Shown piece by piece: positions 37,660 to 46,902 of a stretch of 64,000 nucleotides of DNA. The translations under genes and the position numbers were made by a program. The number at the start of each line of letters is the position of its first letter. The stretch's first letter is position 1. The notes below the pieces were generated by a model that was not told where the DNA came from, made no database searches, and saw only the letters and a program-made list of their open reading frames with translations. The stretch comes from Tepidanaerobacter acetatoxydans Re1 (GTDB taxonomy: Bacteria > Bacillota > Thermosediminibacteria > Thermosediminibacterales > Tepidanaerobacteraceae). Location: positions 1,120,501 to 1,184,500 of the forward strand of contig NC_019954.2 in NCBI RefSeq assembly GCF_000328765.2, read 5' to 3'.

Positions 37660-39747
37660 ATGATGAATTTAGCCTTTCCCAACAAAGTAGTAAAAGCTGT
37701 TTTAAACAATTCTATGTTCCAGAAAATGGTGCTGGGGCTTTTTTTCTTTGCTGTATTGACAACCATGATATTCTTTTCATCCCTTCCTCAAAAATATGAT
37801 GTTAAAGTAGGAGAAGTGCTTCAGGAAAGTATTACGGCCAGAAAGGATGCCATTAATACCATTGCTACAGATAAGCTTCAGCAGGCTGCGGCCGATGCTG
37901 TTCCTAAAAAATATACTTTAAATCACACCATTACTCTTGAAGTGAAAAATCATGTTGAGGATATTTTAAATTACGTTAAAGAAGTAAGAAATCGTGATTA
38001 TCTAGAAGATGAAGATAAGGTACAATTATTAACAGAAAAGATATCCGAGGATATTTCAAAAGAATCATATACCCAGCTTATATCTATGAGCGACACATCT
38101 TTAAAAGAGTTGGAAACCGTAATAAAAGCTATTATTGAAACAGTTATGGAAGAAGGCGTTAAGGAAGATTCTTTAGAGAGAACAAAGACGTATGTTATAG
38201 AAGAATTTAAAAGCTTAAAATTACCTGATGAACTTAAAAGTATCGGGGAAGAGATTGCTCTTTTGACGATAAAACCCAATATGGTCTATGATCGCGAAGC
38301 TACCGAAAAGCAGCAGCAGGAAGCTATGGAAGCTGTAGCGCCGGTTAGGGTTTTTCCAAATCAGGTATTAATTGAAAAAGGAACTGTTATAACTGCTGAG
38401 CATAAGGAAATGCTTAAAGAATTGGGATTGCTGGCTAGGGACACGAAAGCTAATGTAAGTCTTTTGATGGGAGCTTTTTGTATATCAGGCATGCTAGCGG
38501 GGACATTGGCTTTTGCAGTATATCGTTTTCATAGAGATGTATATAATAACAATGTTTATTTAATATTATTGGTGCTGATTATTTTATCAACACTTGTTAT
38601 TTCTTTAGGCGTCAAAACTATTTCCAATTATTTGGTCCCATTGGCGGCAGGGAGTATGCTTATATCCATACTAATCAATCCGGAGATTGCTATATTTTCA
38701 AGCTTTACAATGAGTATAGCCATTGGGATTATGCTGGGCAGTGACTTTTTATTTACACTTGTTGCTCTATCGGGAGCTGTAGTTGGAGTTTTTTGTACTG
38801 CAAAAGTATCTCAGCGTTCTGATTTAACCAAAGCAGGTGGAATAATAGGCGGAGTAAATTTCCTTCTTATAACCGGCCTGCTGCTTTTAAATAACGGTAC
38901 TTTTTTGGAAATATTACGACAGAGCAGTTGGGGTATGATAAGCGGCATATTTTCGTCTATATTGACAATTGGCACTTTGCCGTTCCTTGAAAATGCTTTT
39001 GGTATCACCAGTGCTGTAAAGCTGCTCGAGCTTTCAAATCCAAATCAATTGCTGCTTAGAAAGTTAATGTTAGATGCACCCGGCACTTATCATCATTCAA
39101 TAATCGTGGGGAATCTGGCTGAAGCTGGAGCGGAAGCTGTAGGAGCCGATTCATTATTGGCTCGAGTAGGAGCTAATTATCATGATATAGGCAAATTGAA
39201 GCGACCTTATTTTTTTATAGAAAATCAACTAACATCTGATAATCCACATGATAAACTAAGTCCTACGCTTAGTGCTTTGATAATTACATCGCATGTCAAG
39301 GATGGACTTGAAATTGCACAAGAATATCGACTGCCTTCAAGCATTACGGCATTTATTGCACAGCATCACGGTACAAGCTTGCTTTCGTTTTTTTATAATA
39401 AGGCTATGGATGAAAGCAGTGAAAAAAAAGCAGATGAAACAACTTACCGTTATGAAGGTCCAAAACCTCAAACTCGTGAAACAGCTATAGTGATGCTGGC
39501 AGATTGTGCCGAAGCTGCCGTTAGGTCTATGCCAAATCCTACGGCAGGCAAGATAGAAGGGCTTATACGTCAGATAATCAAAGATAAACTTGCTGATGGT
39601 CAGTTAGATGAATGTGACCTGACATTAAAGGACCTTGATAAAGTTGCCTTAGCATTTTCAAGGGTATTGACTGGAATTTTCCATACGCGCATAGAATATC
39701 CGGACAAACTGAAAGAATTAGAGAGAAAGGATTCAAATCATGGCTAA
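37660..39747 (+). CDS. 7TM receptor with HD phosphohydrolase domain (PgpH/YqfF)
   Basis: Membrane phosphodiesterase of the 7TMR-HD family; Listeria PgpH degrades c-di-AMP, the likely role here. About 695 residues from ATG 37660 (or 37663). One membrane segment lies near 23-42, then an extracytoplasmic 7TMR-HDED domain (about 43-270), a block of about seven membrane helices (about 275-465), and the cytoplasmic HD domain with GTYHHSII near 480 and the metal motif NYHDIGKLKRP near 506. The frame is open for 17 codons upstream, but the phoH stop and spacing favour the chosen start. Overlaps ybeY by 8 bases. Confidence 0.92.
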   Translation: MMNLAFPNKVVKAVLNNSMFQKMVLGLFFFAVLTTMIFFSSLPQKYDVKVGEVLQESITARKDAINTIATDKLQQAAADAVPKKYTLNHTITLEVKNHVEDILNYVKEVRNRDYLEDEDKVQLLTEKISEDISKESYTQLISMSDTSLKELETVIKAIIETVMEEGVKEDSLERTKTYVIEEFKSLKLPDELKSIGEEIALLTIKPNMVYDREATEKQQQEAMEAVAPVRVFPNQVLIEKGTVITAEHKEMLKELGLLARDTKANVSLLMGAFCISGMLAGTLAFAVYRFHRDVYNNNVYLILLVLIILSTLVISLGVKTISNYLVPLAAGSMLISILINPEIAIFSSFTMSIAIGIMLGSDFLFTLVALSGAVVGVFCTAKVSQRSDLTKAGGIIGGVNFLLITGLLLLNNGTFLEILRQSSWGMISGIFSSILTIGTLPFLENAFGITSAVKLLELSNPNQLLLRKLMLDAPGTYHHSIIVGNLAEAGAEAVGADSLLARVGANYHDIGKLKRPYFFIENQLTSDNPHDKLSPTLSALIITSHVKDGLEIAQEYRLPSSITAFIAQHHGTSLLSFFYNKAMDESSEKKADETTYRYEGPKPQTRETAIVMLADCAEAAVRSMPNPTAGKIEGLIRQIIKDKLADGQLDECDLTLKDLDKVALAFSRVLTGIFHTRIEYPDKLKELERKDSNHG

Positions 39748-40228
39748 CGTAAATGTAGTAATAAACAATTTACAAGATAAAATTGATGTTACGCAAAAAT
39801 TAGAAGAACTTATAAATAAGGCTGTAAATACAGCCATATCAGTTGAAAAAGTATCAGGTGATTTAGAAGTAAGTATAGCTTTGGTTGATGATGAATACAT
39901 CCAAAAGCTCAACAGGCAGTACAGATCTTTAGACGAACCAACCGATGTATTATCTTTTGCTATGAGAGAAACCGTTTTTGAAGAGGGTGGAAGCTTCGAA
40001 TTTCAAGAGGAAGAACTGCTGGGAGATGTAGTAATCTCACTAGAAAGAGCAAAAGAGCAAGCTGTAGAATATGGACATTCTTTTGAGCGAGAAGTCGGCT
40101 TTTTAGTTGTGCACGGCATATTGCATTTGCTGGGATACGACCATGAAGTTGGTGAAGAAAAAGTTGTTATGAGGCAAAGGGAAGAAGAAATTTTAAAAGC
40201 TATTGATTTGACAAGAGGGATTAATTAA
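39740..40228 (+). CDS. ybeY: Endoribonuclease YbeY
   Basis: Zinc-dependent RNase for 16S rRNA 3' maturation and ribosome quality control. 162 residues. The metal-binding motif HGILHLLGYDHE lies near 129-140 and DEPTDVLSFAM near 61-71, both diagnostic. It starts within the pgpH end and is followed one base after its stop by dgkA. Confidence 0.95.
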   Translation: MANVNVVINNLQDKIDVTQKLEELINKAVNTAISVEKVSGDLEVSIALVDDEYIQKLNRQYRSLDEPTDVLSFAMRETVFEEGGSFEFQEEELLGDVVISLERAKEQAVEYGHSFEREVGFLVVHGILHLLGYDHEVGEEKVVMRQREEEILKAIDLTRGIN

Positions 40229-40229
40229 A

Positions 40230-40607
40230 ATGAAAAAAGCTCGAACTCTAAGCGAAAGTTTTTATTATGCCATATCCGGTATATTGTATGCTTTCAGAAC
40301 TCAGCGCAATATAAAAATCCACTTTGCAACTGCATTGCTGGTAATTTTGATGAGCTACTTATTAAAACTTAGTACTTTAGAGATTTTGACAGTTTTTATG
40401 ACGATTACAATTGTGTTAGTTACAGAGATGATAAACACAGCCATTGAAACGGTTGTAGATATGTATACTCAAGAATATCACCCACTGGCAGCGGTGGCTA
40501 AAAATGTAGCCGCTGGAGCCGTACTAATATCTGCAATAAATGCAATTGTTGTTGGCTACATTGTGTTTTACAAAAGAATTTTGATGCTTTTGAGTTTAAG
40601 TAAATAG
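40230..40607 (+). CDS. dgkA: Undecaprenol/diacylglycerol kinase (DgkA family)
   Basis: Small integral membrane kinase; Firmicutes members mainly phosphorylate undecaprenol. 125 residues, three membrane helices (about 32-50, 52-70 and 95-118). The active-site motif EMINTAIETVVD lies near residue 69. Usually followed by cdd or era; here a DUF3048 lipoprotein and recO follow, and neither cdd nor era is in the window. Confidence 0.94.
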   Translation: MKKARTLSESFYYAISGILYAFRTQRNIKIHFATALLVILMSYLLKLSTLEILTVFMTITIVLVTEMINTAIETVVDMYTQEYHPLAAVAKNVAAGAVLISAINAIVVGYIVFYKRILMLLSLSK

Positions 40608-40626
40608 CATGGCAGGAGGTACAGTT

Positions 40627-41685
40627 ATGCTGTTTAAGCGATACCTGACCATTGTTATACTAGTTTTGTTTTTATTAATTCACGCAGGTTGCAGCGATAA
40701 AAATAGCTGCAAAGATTCCTGTGGTACACCAAGCGATTGGGGCAAAGTAACGAAATCACAAGAAAATGAACAAATTATTCCTAAAGTTAAAAATCCGCTT
40801 ACCGGCACAGATATGGACATTCAGCATGAGAAGCAAAGACCTCTTGCGGTTATGATCGAAAATGAATACAATGCTCGACCGCAGTCGGGCCTAGATAAAG
40901 CGGGTGTAGTATATGAAGTTTTAACCGAAGGAGGCATAACTCGCTTTTTGGCACTTTTTCTCGGAGAAACGGTAGATGAAATTGGTCCTGTACGCAGTGC
41001 ACGGCCTTATTTTCTTGATTATGCTATGGAATATGATAGCATATATATACACTATGGTGCCAGTCCTCAGGGGTATATTGATTTAAAGAAACTAAACATT
41101 GATGCAATAAACGGTATTTATGATGATGTAACTTTTTGGCGAGATAGGTCTCGAAAGGAGCCGCATAATGCATATACAAATACCAAGAACATTTTAAAAA
41201 CATCAGAAAAAAAGGGTTTTATCAGGGACATTGAACTGACTTTGTGGAATTTCAATTCAGAAGAGACTCCTGCTGGGAATCAAGTCCTTGAAGAGTTTGA
41301 ATTAGAATATTTTAAAAATTATGTAGTAAGCTATACATATGACAAAGATAAAAAGATGTATAAGCGTTATATTAACGGCGAACCTCATACCGATAAAAAA
41401 ACCGGTGAACAAATTCTTGTAAAAAATATTATTTTACAATTTGCTGTTACTAAAGTAGTAGATGATGTTGGCAGACTTTCAATAAAGACCGTTGACAGCG
41501 GAAAGGGTTATTATATAAGTAATGGGTATTGTAGCAAGATAAAATGGCGGAGAGATGACAGAAAAGAGCGAACAAGCTATACTTTTGAAGATGACACAGA
41601 ACTTGTTGTAAATCCGGGCAATACTTGGATTCAGATACTGCCTCAGTGGGGCAAATTTAATTATGACAAACCAACAAAGGGGTAA
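40627..41685 (+). CDS. DUF3048 lipoprotein
   Basis: 352 residues from ATG 40627, seven bases after GGAGG; an in-frame ATG at 40609 lies upstream of that site. A lipoprotein signal with lipobox LIHAGC puts the lipidated cysteine near residue 22. The mature part contains the DUF3048 core (RPLAVMIENEYNARPQSGLDKA near 72-93; EIGPVRSARPYFLDYA near 120) and ends in a beta-rich C-terminal domain (NTWIQILPQ). Bacillus YerB is the best-known relative. Function is unknown; the anchored extracytoplasmic location is clear. Confidence 0.9.
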   Translation: MLFKRYLTIVILVLFLLIHAGCSDKNSCKDSCGTPSDWGKVTKSQENEQIIPKVKNPLTGTDMDIQHEKQRPLAVMIENEYNARPQSGLDKAGVVYEVLTEGGITRFLALFLGETVDEIGPVRSARPYFLDYAMEYDSIYIHYGASPQGYIDLKKLNIDAINGIYDDVTFWRDRSRKEPHNAYTNTKNILKTSEKKGFIRDIELTLWNFNSEETPAGNQVLEEFELEYFKNYVVSYTYDKDKKMYKRYINGEPHTDKKTGEQILVKNIILQFAVTKVVDDVGRLSIKTVDSGKGYYISNGYCSKIKWRRDDRKERTSYTFEDDTELVVNPGNTWIQILPQWGKFNYDKPTKG

Positions 41686-41692
41686 ATTATAC

Positions 41693-42457
41693 ATGGCTCT
41701 ATACAGAACCGATGCTATAGTATTAGGATATAGAAACCTCGGCGAAGCAGATAAAATACTCACACTTTTTTCACCTGATAAAGGTAAAATTCATGCGGTA
41801 GCCAGAGGTGTGCGCCGACCGCGAAATCCTATACTTGCAGGGAGTCAGTTGTTTTCTTACAGTAATTTTTTAATTTTAGAAGGTCGAAATCTAGATACTA
41901 TTAGTCAATGCGAAATAAAAGAGTCTTTTTATAAAATACGTCAGAATTTAGAATCTATGGCTTATGGCTTATATTTTGCGGAACTTCTCAGGGTTTCTAC
42001 GCCTTTGGAAGATAAAAATCAGGAATTATTCCGCTTTTTTTTAAAAACCATGTATCTTCTTCAGAAGTGGGAAAATATTGAGATACTCAGCCGCATTTAT
42101 GAAGTAAAGCTTATGGCAATACAGGGCTTTGCACCGGAATTATTTCAATGTGTAGGCTGTGGAAGAAAATCTTTTGATAAAATATATTTTAGTACGGCAA
42201 TGGGAGGCATCCTCTGTCACGACTGTCATGGAAAAGATACAAAAGCGATCAACATTACTTCAGATACTTTAAATGTACTTAGAAAAATGTTAATGGGAAC
42301 ATATGAAGAGCTGGAAGGTTTGAGAGTAAAGAAATATGTAGCTGAACAACTAAAAGACGTTTTAGATCTTTTTATATTACACCATGTCGACCATAAACTT
42401 AAAACTGCTGAATTCATAAAAGATGTAAATAAGTTAAACATAGGAAACAGCAAATAA
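41693..42457 (+). CDS. recO: DNA repair protein RecO
   Basis: Mediator of RecA loading and strand annealing. 254 residues from ATG 41693; an upstream in-frame start at 41663 would overlap the lipoprotein gene. The N-terminal OB fold (TDAIVLGYRNLGEADKIL) and the central helical domain precede a zinc site CVGCGR...CHDC (near 155-180), which many RecO proteins have. It is a family-typical length. Transcription appears to end or restart before the next gene, about 200 bases downstream. Confidence 0.93.
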   Translation: MALYRTDAIVLGYRNLGEADKILTLFSPDKGKIHAVARGVRRPRNPILAGSQLFSYSNFLILEGRNLDTISQCEIKESFYKIRQNLESMAYGLYFAELLRVSTPLEDKNQELFRFFLKTMYLLQKWENIEILSRIYEVKLMAIQGFAPELFQCVGCGRKSFDKIYFSTAMGGILCHDCHGKDTKAINITSDTLNVLRKMLMGTYEELEGLRVKKYVAEQLKDVLDLFILHHVDHKLKTAEFIKDVNKLNIGNSK

Positions 42458-42665
42458 TAAGATATTACAATCCCAGATAAAATATAGGATTTATTTAAAA
42501 AATATACTTTTATTGAGAGTTTTTATAAGTTTATTTTTTGGCTGCGGTAATTGACAGTAATACCGTATCTAATGAAATTCTTTAGTAAAAAAAGAGGATT
42601 TTTTTATGTTTTGTAGTATAATAATATTTGGCAATTTGCAGCCTGTTCGAAGGGAGTGAAAACCC

Positions 42666-43298
42666 ATAGAATTATCATCAAGGCAGGCTTTAATAGTTGA
42701 TATAGTCAAGAAATACGAACCAATTACCAGCGAACAAATAGCGGACAAACTCAATTTAACTCGGTCAGCACTAAGACCTGATCTTGCAGTTTTGACCATG
42801 CTTGGTATTTTAGAAGCCAGACCTAGGGTGGGATACTTTTTTGCAGGGAAAGATCCTAAAAATCTCATATCAGAAAAAATGAATGATATAAAAGTCGATA
42901 AGATAAAGTCAGTTCCGTCGGTCATAAAGGAAGATACTTCCGTATATGATGCTATAGTAACTTTATTTTTGACAGATGTGGGAACCCTTTTCATCACTGA
43001 CAAAGATGGTAATTTAGCAGGGCTGGTATCTCGTAAGGATTTGCTAAAAACAGCTATCGGAAATGCAGATATACATAAAATGCCGATAGGTATCGTAATG
43101 ACCAGAATGCCAAACATAATTACAGTAACACCTGAAGAAAGTGCTTATGATGCTGCAAGAAAAATCGTCGATCATCAAATTGATGCGTTACCGGTAGTGA
43201 AAGCTGTAACAGAAAATGACCAGGAAAAATATAAGATAGTTGGGAAAGTAACTAAGACTACAATTACGAAACTTTTTGTTGAACTTGGAAAGACTTAG
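42666..43298 (+). CDS. CcpN-type HTH/CBS-domain repressor, probable ATA start
   Basis: Transcriptional regulator with an N-terminal winged helix (EPITSEQIADKLNLTRSAL-type, about 18-36, then DLAVLTMLGILEARPRVGYF) and two CBS domains (about 72-205). Resembles Bacillus CcpN/YqzB, a repressor of gluconeogenic genes that senses nucleotides. The first usable standard start (TTG 42789) would cut off the DNA-binding domain. The frame is open only to TGA 42657, leaving ATA 42666, nine bases after GGGAG, as the only good start. That gives 210 residues beginning ELSSRQ. It lies upstream of the PPDK regulator and ppdK, its likely regulon. Confidence 0.9.
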   Translation: MELSSRQALIVDIVKKYEPITSEQIADKLNLTRSALRPDLAVLTMLGILEARPRVGYFFAGKDPKNLISEKMNDIKVDKIKSVPSVIKEDTSVYDAIVTLFLTDVGTLFITDKDGNLAGLVSRKDLLKTAIGNADIHKMPIGIVMTRMPNIITVTPEESAYDAARKIVDHQIDALPVVKAVTENDQEKYKIVGKVTKTTITKLFVELGKT

Positions 43299-43314
43299 AA
43301 AGGAGGGGATGATT

Positions 43315-44139
43315 ATAAAAGATAAAAAAAGCCAGCCGGTAGTGTTTGCAGTTTCCGATTCTATTGGTGAAACTGCCGAATTAGTAATTCGTGCGGCGAT
43401 GGTTCAATTTAATTCCGATAAAGTTGATATTCGCAAAGTTCCCTATGTAACTGACAATGAGTATGTGGAAGATATCATAGAGGAAGCTAAAAATACAGCT
43501 GATTGTGTTATTGTATGCACAATTATTTTACCGGAAGTCAGACAGCACCTTTTAAGTCTGGCGGAGCAAAATCAGATACCTATAGTAGATTTAATGGGGC
43601 CGATGATGGATACTTTTTCAAAGATAATTGAAGTTAAACCGCATTTACAGCCGGGTTTAGTCCATCGAATAGATGAGGATTATTTCAAAAAAATAGAAGC
43701 AATAGAGTTTGCGGTTCAGTATGATGATGGCAAGGATCCCAGAGGCTTATCTCGGGCAGATGTTGTTCTCATAGGTGTTTCAAGAACTTCTAAAACTCCC
43801 CTGGCAATGTTTTTGGCTCATAAGAGATTAAAGGTTGCAAATCTCCGTTTGGTACCGGAGGTTGCTCCCCCAGATGAATTATTTCACCTTCCGCCAAAGA
43901 CAATTATCGGTCTTACTATAAGCCCTGAAAAGCTGTTTGATATCAGGCAGGAAAGACTTAAAGCCTTAGGTCTTAGCACAGAAGCAACTTATGCTCAACT
44001 TAGCAGAATTATGGAAGAAATCGAATATGCTGACATGATAATGGAAAAAATTGGTTGTCCTAAAATTGATGTTTCAAATAAAGCAGTGGAGGAAATAGCC
44101 ACTAGCATTTTAGAGATAATAAGGAAAGGGGAAGTATAA
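43315..44139 (+). CDS. Pyruvate, phosphate dikinase regulatory protein (PPSR/YqfL family)
   Basis: Bifunctional Ser/Thr kinase and Pi-dependent phosphorylase controlling PPDK or PEP synthase by phosphorylating a threonine near its catalytic histidine. About 274 residues. VSDSIGETAELV lies near residue 13, the P-loop-like GVSRTSKTPLAMFLA near 150, and EIEYADMIMEKIGCPKIDVS near the end. The start is unclear: ATG 43309 is only 2 bases from GGAGG, while ATA 43315 is 8 bases away and gives the usual short N-terminus. It sits directly before its presumed target ppdK. Confidence 0.92.
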   Translation: MKDKKSQPVVFAVSDSIGETAELVIRAAMVQFNSDKVDIRKVPYVTDNEYVEDIIEEAKNTADCVIVCTIILPEVRQHLLSLAEQNQIPIVDLMGPMMDTFSKIIEVKPHLQPGLVHRIDEDYFKKIEAIEFAVQYDDGKDPRGLSRADVVLIGVSRTSKTPLAMFLAHKRLKVANLRLVPEVAPPDELFHLPPKTIIGLTISPEKLFDIRQERLKALGLSTEATYAQLSRIMEEIEYADMIMEKIGCPKIDVSNKAVEEIATSILEIIRKGEV

Positions 44140-44140
44140 T

Positions 44141-46780
44141 ATGACAAAAAAATATGTATACAGTTTTCGCGAAGGCAATGCTCAAATGCGCAACTTGCTA
44201 GGAGGTAAAGGTGCAAATCTGGCAGAAATGGTTAAGATAGGCTTGCCTGTACCGATGGGTTTTACCATCACAACCGAAGCCTGCCTGAACTATTATGAAG
44301 AAGGTGAAAAGATATCCGAAGATATCTTATCTCAAATTTTCCAAGCTTTAGATGATCTCGAAAAAGAAATGGGCAAGAAACTCGGAGATAATGAAGATCC
44401 GTTGTTAGTATCAGTTAGGTCAGGAGCAGTTATTTCTATGCCGGGTATGATGGATACAATACTGAACCTGGGCCTAAACGATGAAAGCGTTAAGGGATTG
44501 GCGGCAAAAACAGGGAATGAACGTTTTGCCTATGACAGCTATCGAAGATTTATCCAGATGTTTGGCGATGTAGTTATGGAAGTTGAGCATGATAAATTTG
44601 AATCCATCATAAATGAGGTAAAGCAGAAAAAAGGTATCACCCAAGACACTGAAATGGATGCAGATGGCTGGAAAGAGGTTATAGAGCTTTATAAGGAAAA
44701 AATAAAGGACGAGACAGGCCGAAAGTTTCCGCAAGATCCCAAGGAACAGCTTTTAATGGCCGTAGAAGCAGTTTTTAAGTCTTGGAACAATCAGAGAGCC
44801 AAGGTTTACAGGAGAATAAATAAAATCCCCGATGATTTAGGAACGGCTGTTAACGTTCAGACTATGGTTTTTGGAAACAAAGGCGATGATTCAGGAACCG
44901 GTGTTGCCTTTACCAGAAATCCTTCAACCGGAGAAAAAGAAGTTTACGGCGAATTTTTAATGAATGCACAAGGTGAAGATGTTGTGGCTGGTATCAGGAC
45001 GCCACAGAGCATAAAACAGCTAAAAGATATCATGCCAGATGTATATGAGCAATTTATAAATGTATGCAAGTTGTTAGAGAAGCATTATAGAGATATGCAG
45101 GATATAGAATTTACAATAGAAAACGGGAAGCTTTTTATGCTCCAGACGCGCAGCGGTAAGCGGACGGCTCAGGCTGCTGTAAAAATTGCCGTAGATATGG
45201 TTAAAGAGGGCTTGATAAATAAGGATGAAGCGATTCTTCGTGTGCCGGCGGGTCAGGTAGAGACCCTACTCCACCGCAGAATCGACCCGAATGCTGATGT
45301 TAAGCCTATAGCAAAGGGGTTGCCAGCATCTCCAGGAGCAGCTTCGGGACATGTGGTTTTTGACCCAGATGAGGCAGAGGCCATGGGCAATGAAGGTCAG
45401 AGAGTAATTTTGGTTAGGACGGAAACCACTCCTGATGATATTCATGGTATTGTTGCAGCTCAAGGAGTGCTTACAAGCCGCGGTGGCATGACAAGTCATG
45501 CTGCTGTTGTAGCTCGCGGTATGGGAAAACCTTGTGTATCCGGATGTGAAGCCGTAAAAATTGACTATGAAAAAGGCGAGTTTACAGTTGGACAGCTTGT
45601 AGTCAAAAAAGGTGATGTAATTTCCATTGATGGATCTACAGGAGAAGTTATGATTGGCGAAGTTCCCATGATTGATCCGGAACTTTCCGATGAATTTAAT
45701 AAAATATTGAGTTGGGCTGATGAAATACGAAAGCTAAAAGTTAGGGCAAATGCTGATACACCTCATGATGCTAAAGTAGCTTTAGAATTCGGTGCAGAGG
45801 GTATAGGGCTTTGCAGAACCGAGCATATGTTTATGGCGCAGGATCGGCTGCCAATAGTTCAGCAAATGATTATGGCAGAAACCAAAGAAGAAAGAGAAGA
45901 AGCCCTGGCTAAACTTTTGCCTATACAGCAGGAAGACTTTGAGGGAATTTTTGAAGTAATGGAAGGATTGCCTGTTACCGTAAGGTTGCTAGATCCGCCT
46001 CTTCACGAATTCTTACCTAATCCCGAAGAACTTATTGTAGAAATAATGGAACTTAAAGCAAAGGGTTGTTCAAAAGAACTACAAGCAAAACAAGAAATGC
46101 TTAAAAAAGTGCGAGCCCTCAGAGAAATGAATCCGATGTTGGGTCTTAGAGGTTGCAGACTAGGTCTATTATATCCAGAAATTTATGTTATGCAGGTGAA
46201 AGCCATACTAAAAGCAGCATGCAATCTAACTAAAAAAGGTATTAAGGTCATACCTGAAATCGAAATACCATTGGTTAATCATGAATTAGAGCTTAAGACT
46301 CTAAGAGAAATCGTAGAAAAGACTGCGGAGGAAGTATTTGAAGAAGAAGGAACAAAGGTACATTACTTTATCGGAACAATGATTGAACTTCCAAGGGCAT
46401 GTCTGACCGCTGAAGAAATTGCTAATTTTGCAGATTTCTTCTCATTTGGAACAAATGACCTGACACAGACAACTTTTGGATTCAGCCGTGATGATGCAGA
46501 AGGCAAGATACTTCCACATTATGTGGAACAAAAAATACTTTCAGATTCTCCCTTTATTGTTCTTGATAGAAAAGGTGTTGGTTCATTGATGAAGATGGCT
46601 ACGGATAAAGGCAGAAGTGTGAAGCCGGATCTTTTAATAGGTATTTGTGGTGAGCACGGCGGAGAACCAAGTTCCGTTGAATTTTGTCATATGATTGGCC
46701 TTGATTTCGTCAGCTGTTCACCGTTTAGAGTGCCAATCGCAAGGCTTGCAGCCGCCCAGGCAAAAATAAATCATAAATAG
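44141..46780 (+). CDS. ppdK: Pyruvate, phosphate dikinase
   Basis: Interconverts pyruvate, ATP and Pi with PEP, AMP and PPi, a central step in anaerobic glycolysis and gluconeogenesis. 879 residues, full family length. The N-terminal ATP-grasp domain (GGKGANLAEM near 21) is followed by the swivelling phosphohistidine domain with GGMTSHAAVVARGMGKPC (about 448-465; the histidine is catalytic, and the adjacent Thr/Ser is the regulatory site). The C-terminal PEP-binding TIM barrel has GTNDLTQ near 769 and a GICGEHGG block near 830. Regulated by the two upstream genes. Confidence 0.97.
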   Translation: MTKKYVYSFREGNAQMRNLLGGKGANLAEMVKIGLPVPMGFTITTEACLNYYEEGEKISEDILSQIFQALDDLEKEMGKKLGDNEDPLLVSVRSGAVISMPGMMDTILNLGLNDESVKGLAAKTGNERFAYDSYRRFIQMFGDVVMEVEHDKFESIINEVKQKKGITQDTEMDADGWKEVIELYKEKIKDETGRKFPQDPKEQLLMAVEAVFKSWNNQRAKVYRRINKIPDDLGTAVNVQTMVFGNKGDDSGTGVAFTRNPSTGEKEVYGEFLMNAQGEDVVAGIRTPQSIKQLKDIMPDVYEQFINVCKLLEKHYRDMQDIEFTIENGKLFMLQTRSGKRTAQAAVKIAVDMVKEGLINKDEAILRVPAGQVETLLHRRIDPNADVKPIAKGLPASPGAASGHVVFDPDEAEAMGNEGQRVILVRTETTPDDIHGIVAAQGVLTSRGGMTSHAAVVARGMGKPCVSGCEAVKIDYEKGEFTVGQLVVKKGDVISIDGSTGEVMIGEVPMIDPELSDEFNKILSWADEIRKLKVRANADTPHDAKVALEFGAEGIGLCRTEHMFMAQDRLPIVQQMIMAETKEEREEALAKLLPIQQEDFEGIFEVMEGLPVTVRLLDPPLHEFLPNPEELIVEIMELKAKGCSKELQAKQEMLKKVRALREMNPMLGLRGCRLGLLYPEIYVMQVKAILKAACNLTKKGIKVIPEIEIPLVNHELELKTLREIVEKTAEEVFEEEGTKVHYFIGTMIELPRACLTAEEIANFADFFSFGTNDLTQTTFGFSRDDAEGKILPHYVEQKILSDSPFIVLDRKGVGSLMKMATDKGRSVKPDLLIGICGEHGGEPSSVEFCHMIGLDFVSCSPFRVPIARLAAAQAKINHK

Positions 46781-46785
46781 TTTTT

Positions 46786-46815
46786 AAAGAGGCGAATTTT
46801 TCGCCTCTTTTTTAC
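46786..46815 (+). terminator. Terminator after ppdK
   Basis: The ten-base stem AAAGAGGCGA/TCGCCTCTTT (46786-46795 with 46801-46810) is followed by TTT. Confidence 0.9.
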
Positions 46816-46902
46816 AAAATGTAAGAGGAAAAAACAACGAGAATATCGAATAGAGTAATAATGAAATAAATCCATCGGAAATCTTTTGTGAGGTGAAGCC
46901 TT

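Noticed and set aside
42569-43117. A 182-codon minus-strand ORF opposite the CcpN-like gene
   Set aside because: The plus strand encodes a recognisable HTH and CBS protein, so the antisense frame is a shadow.
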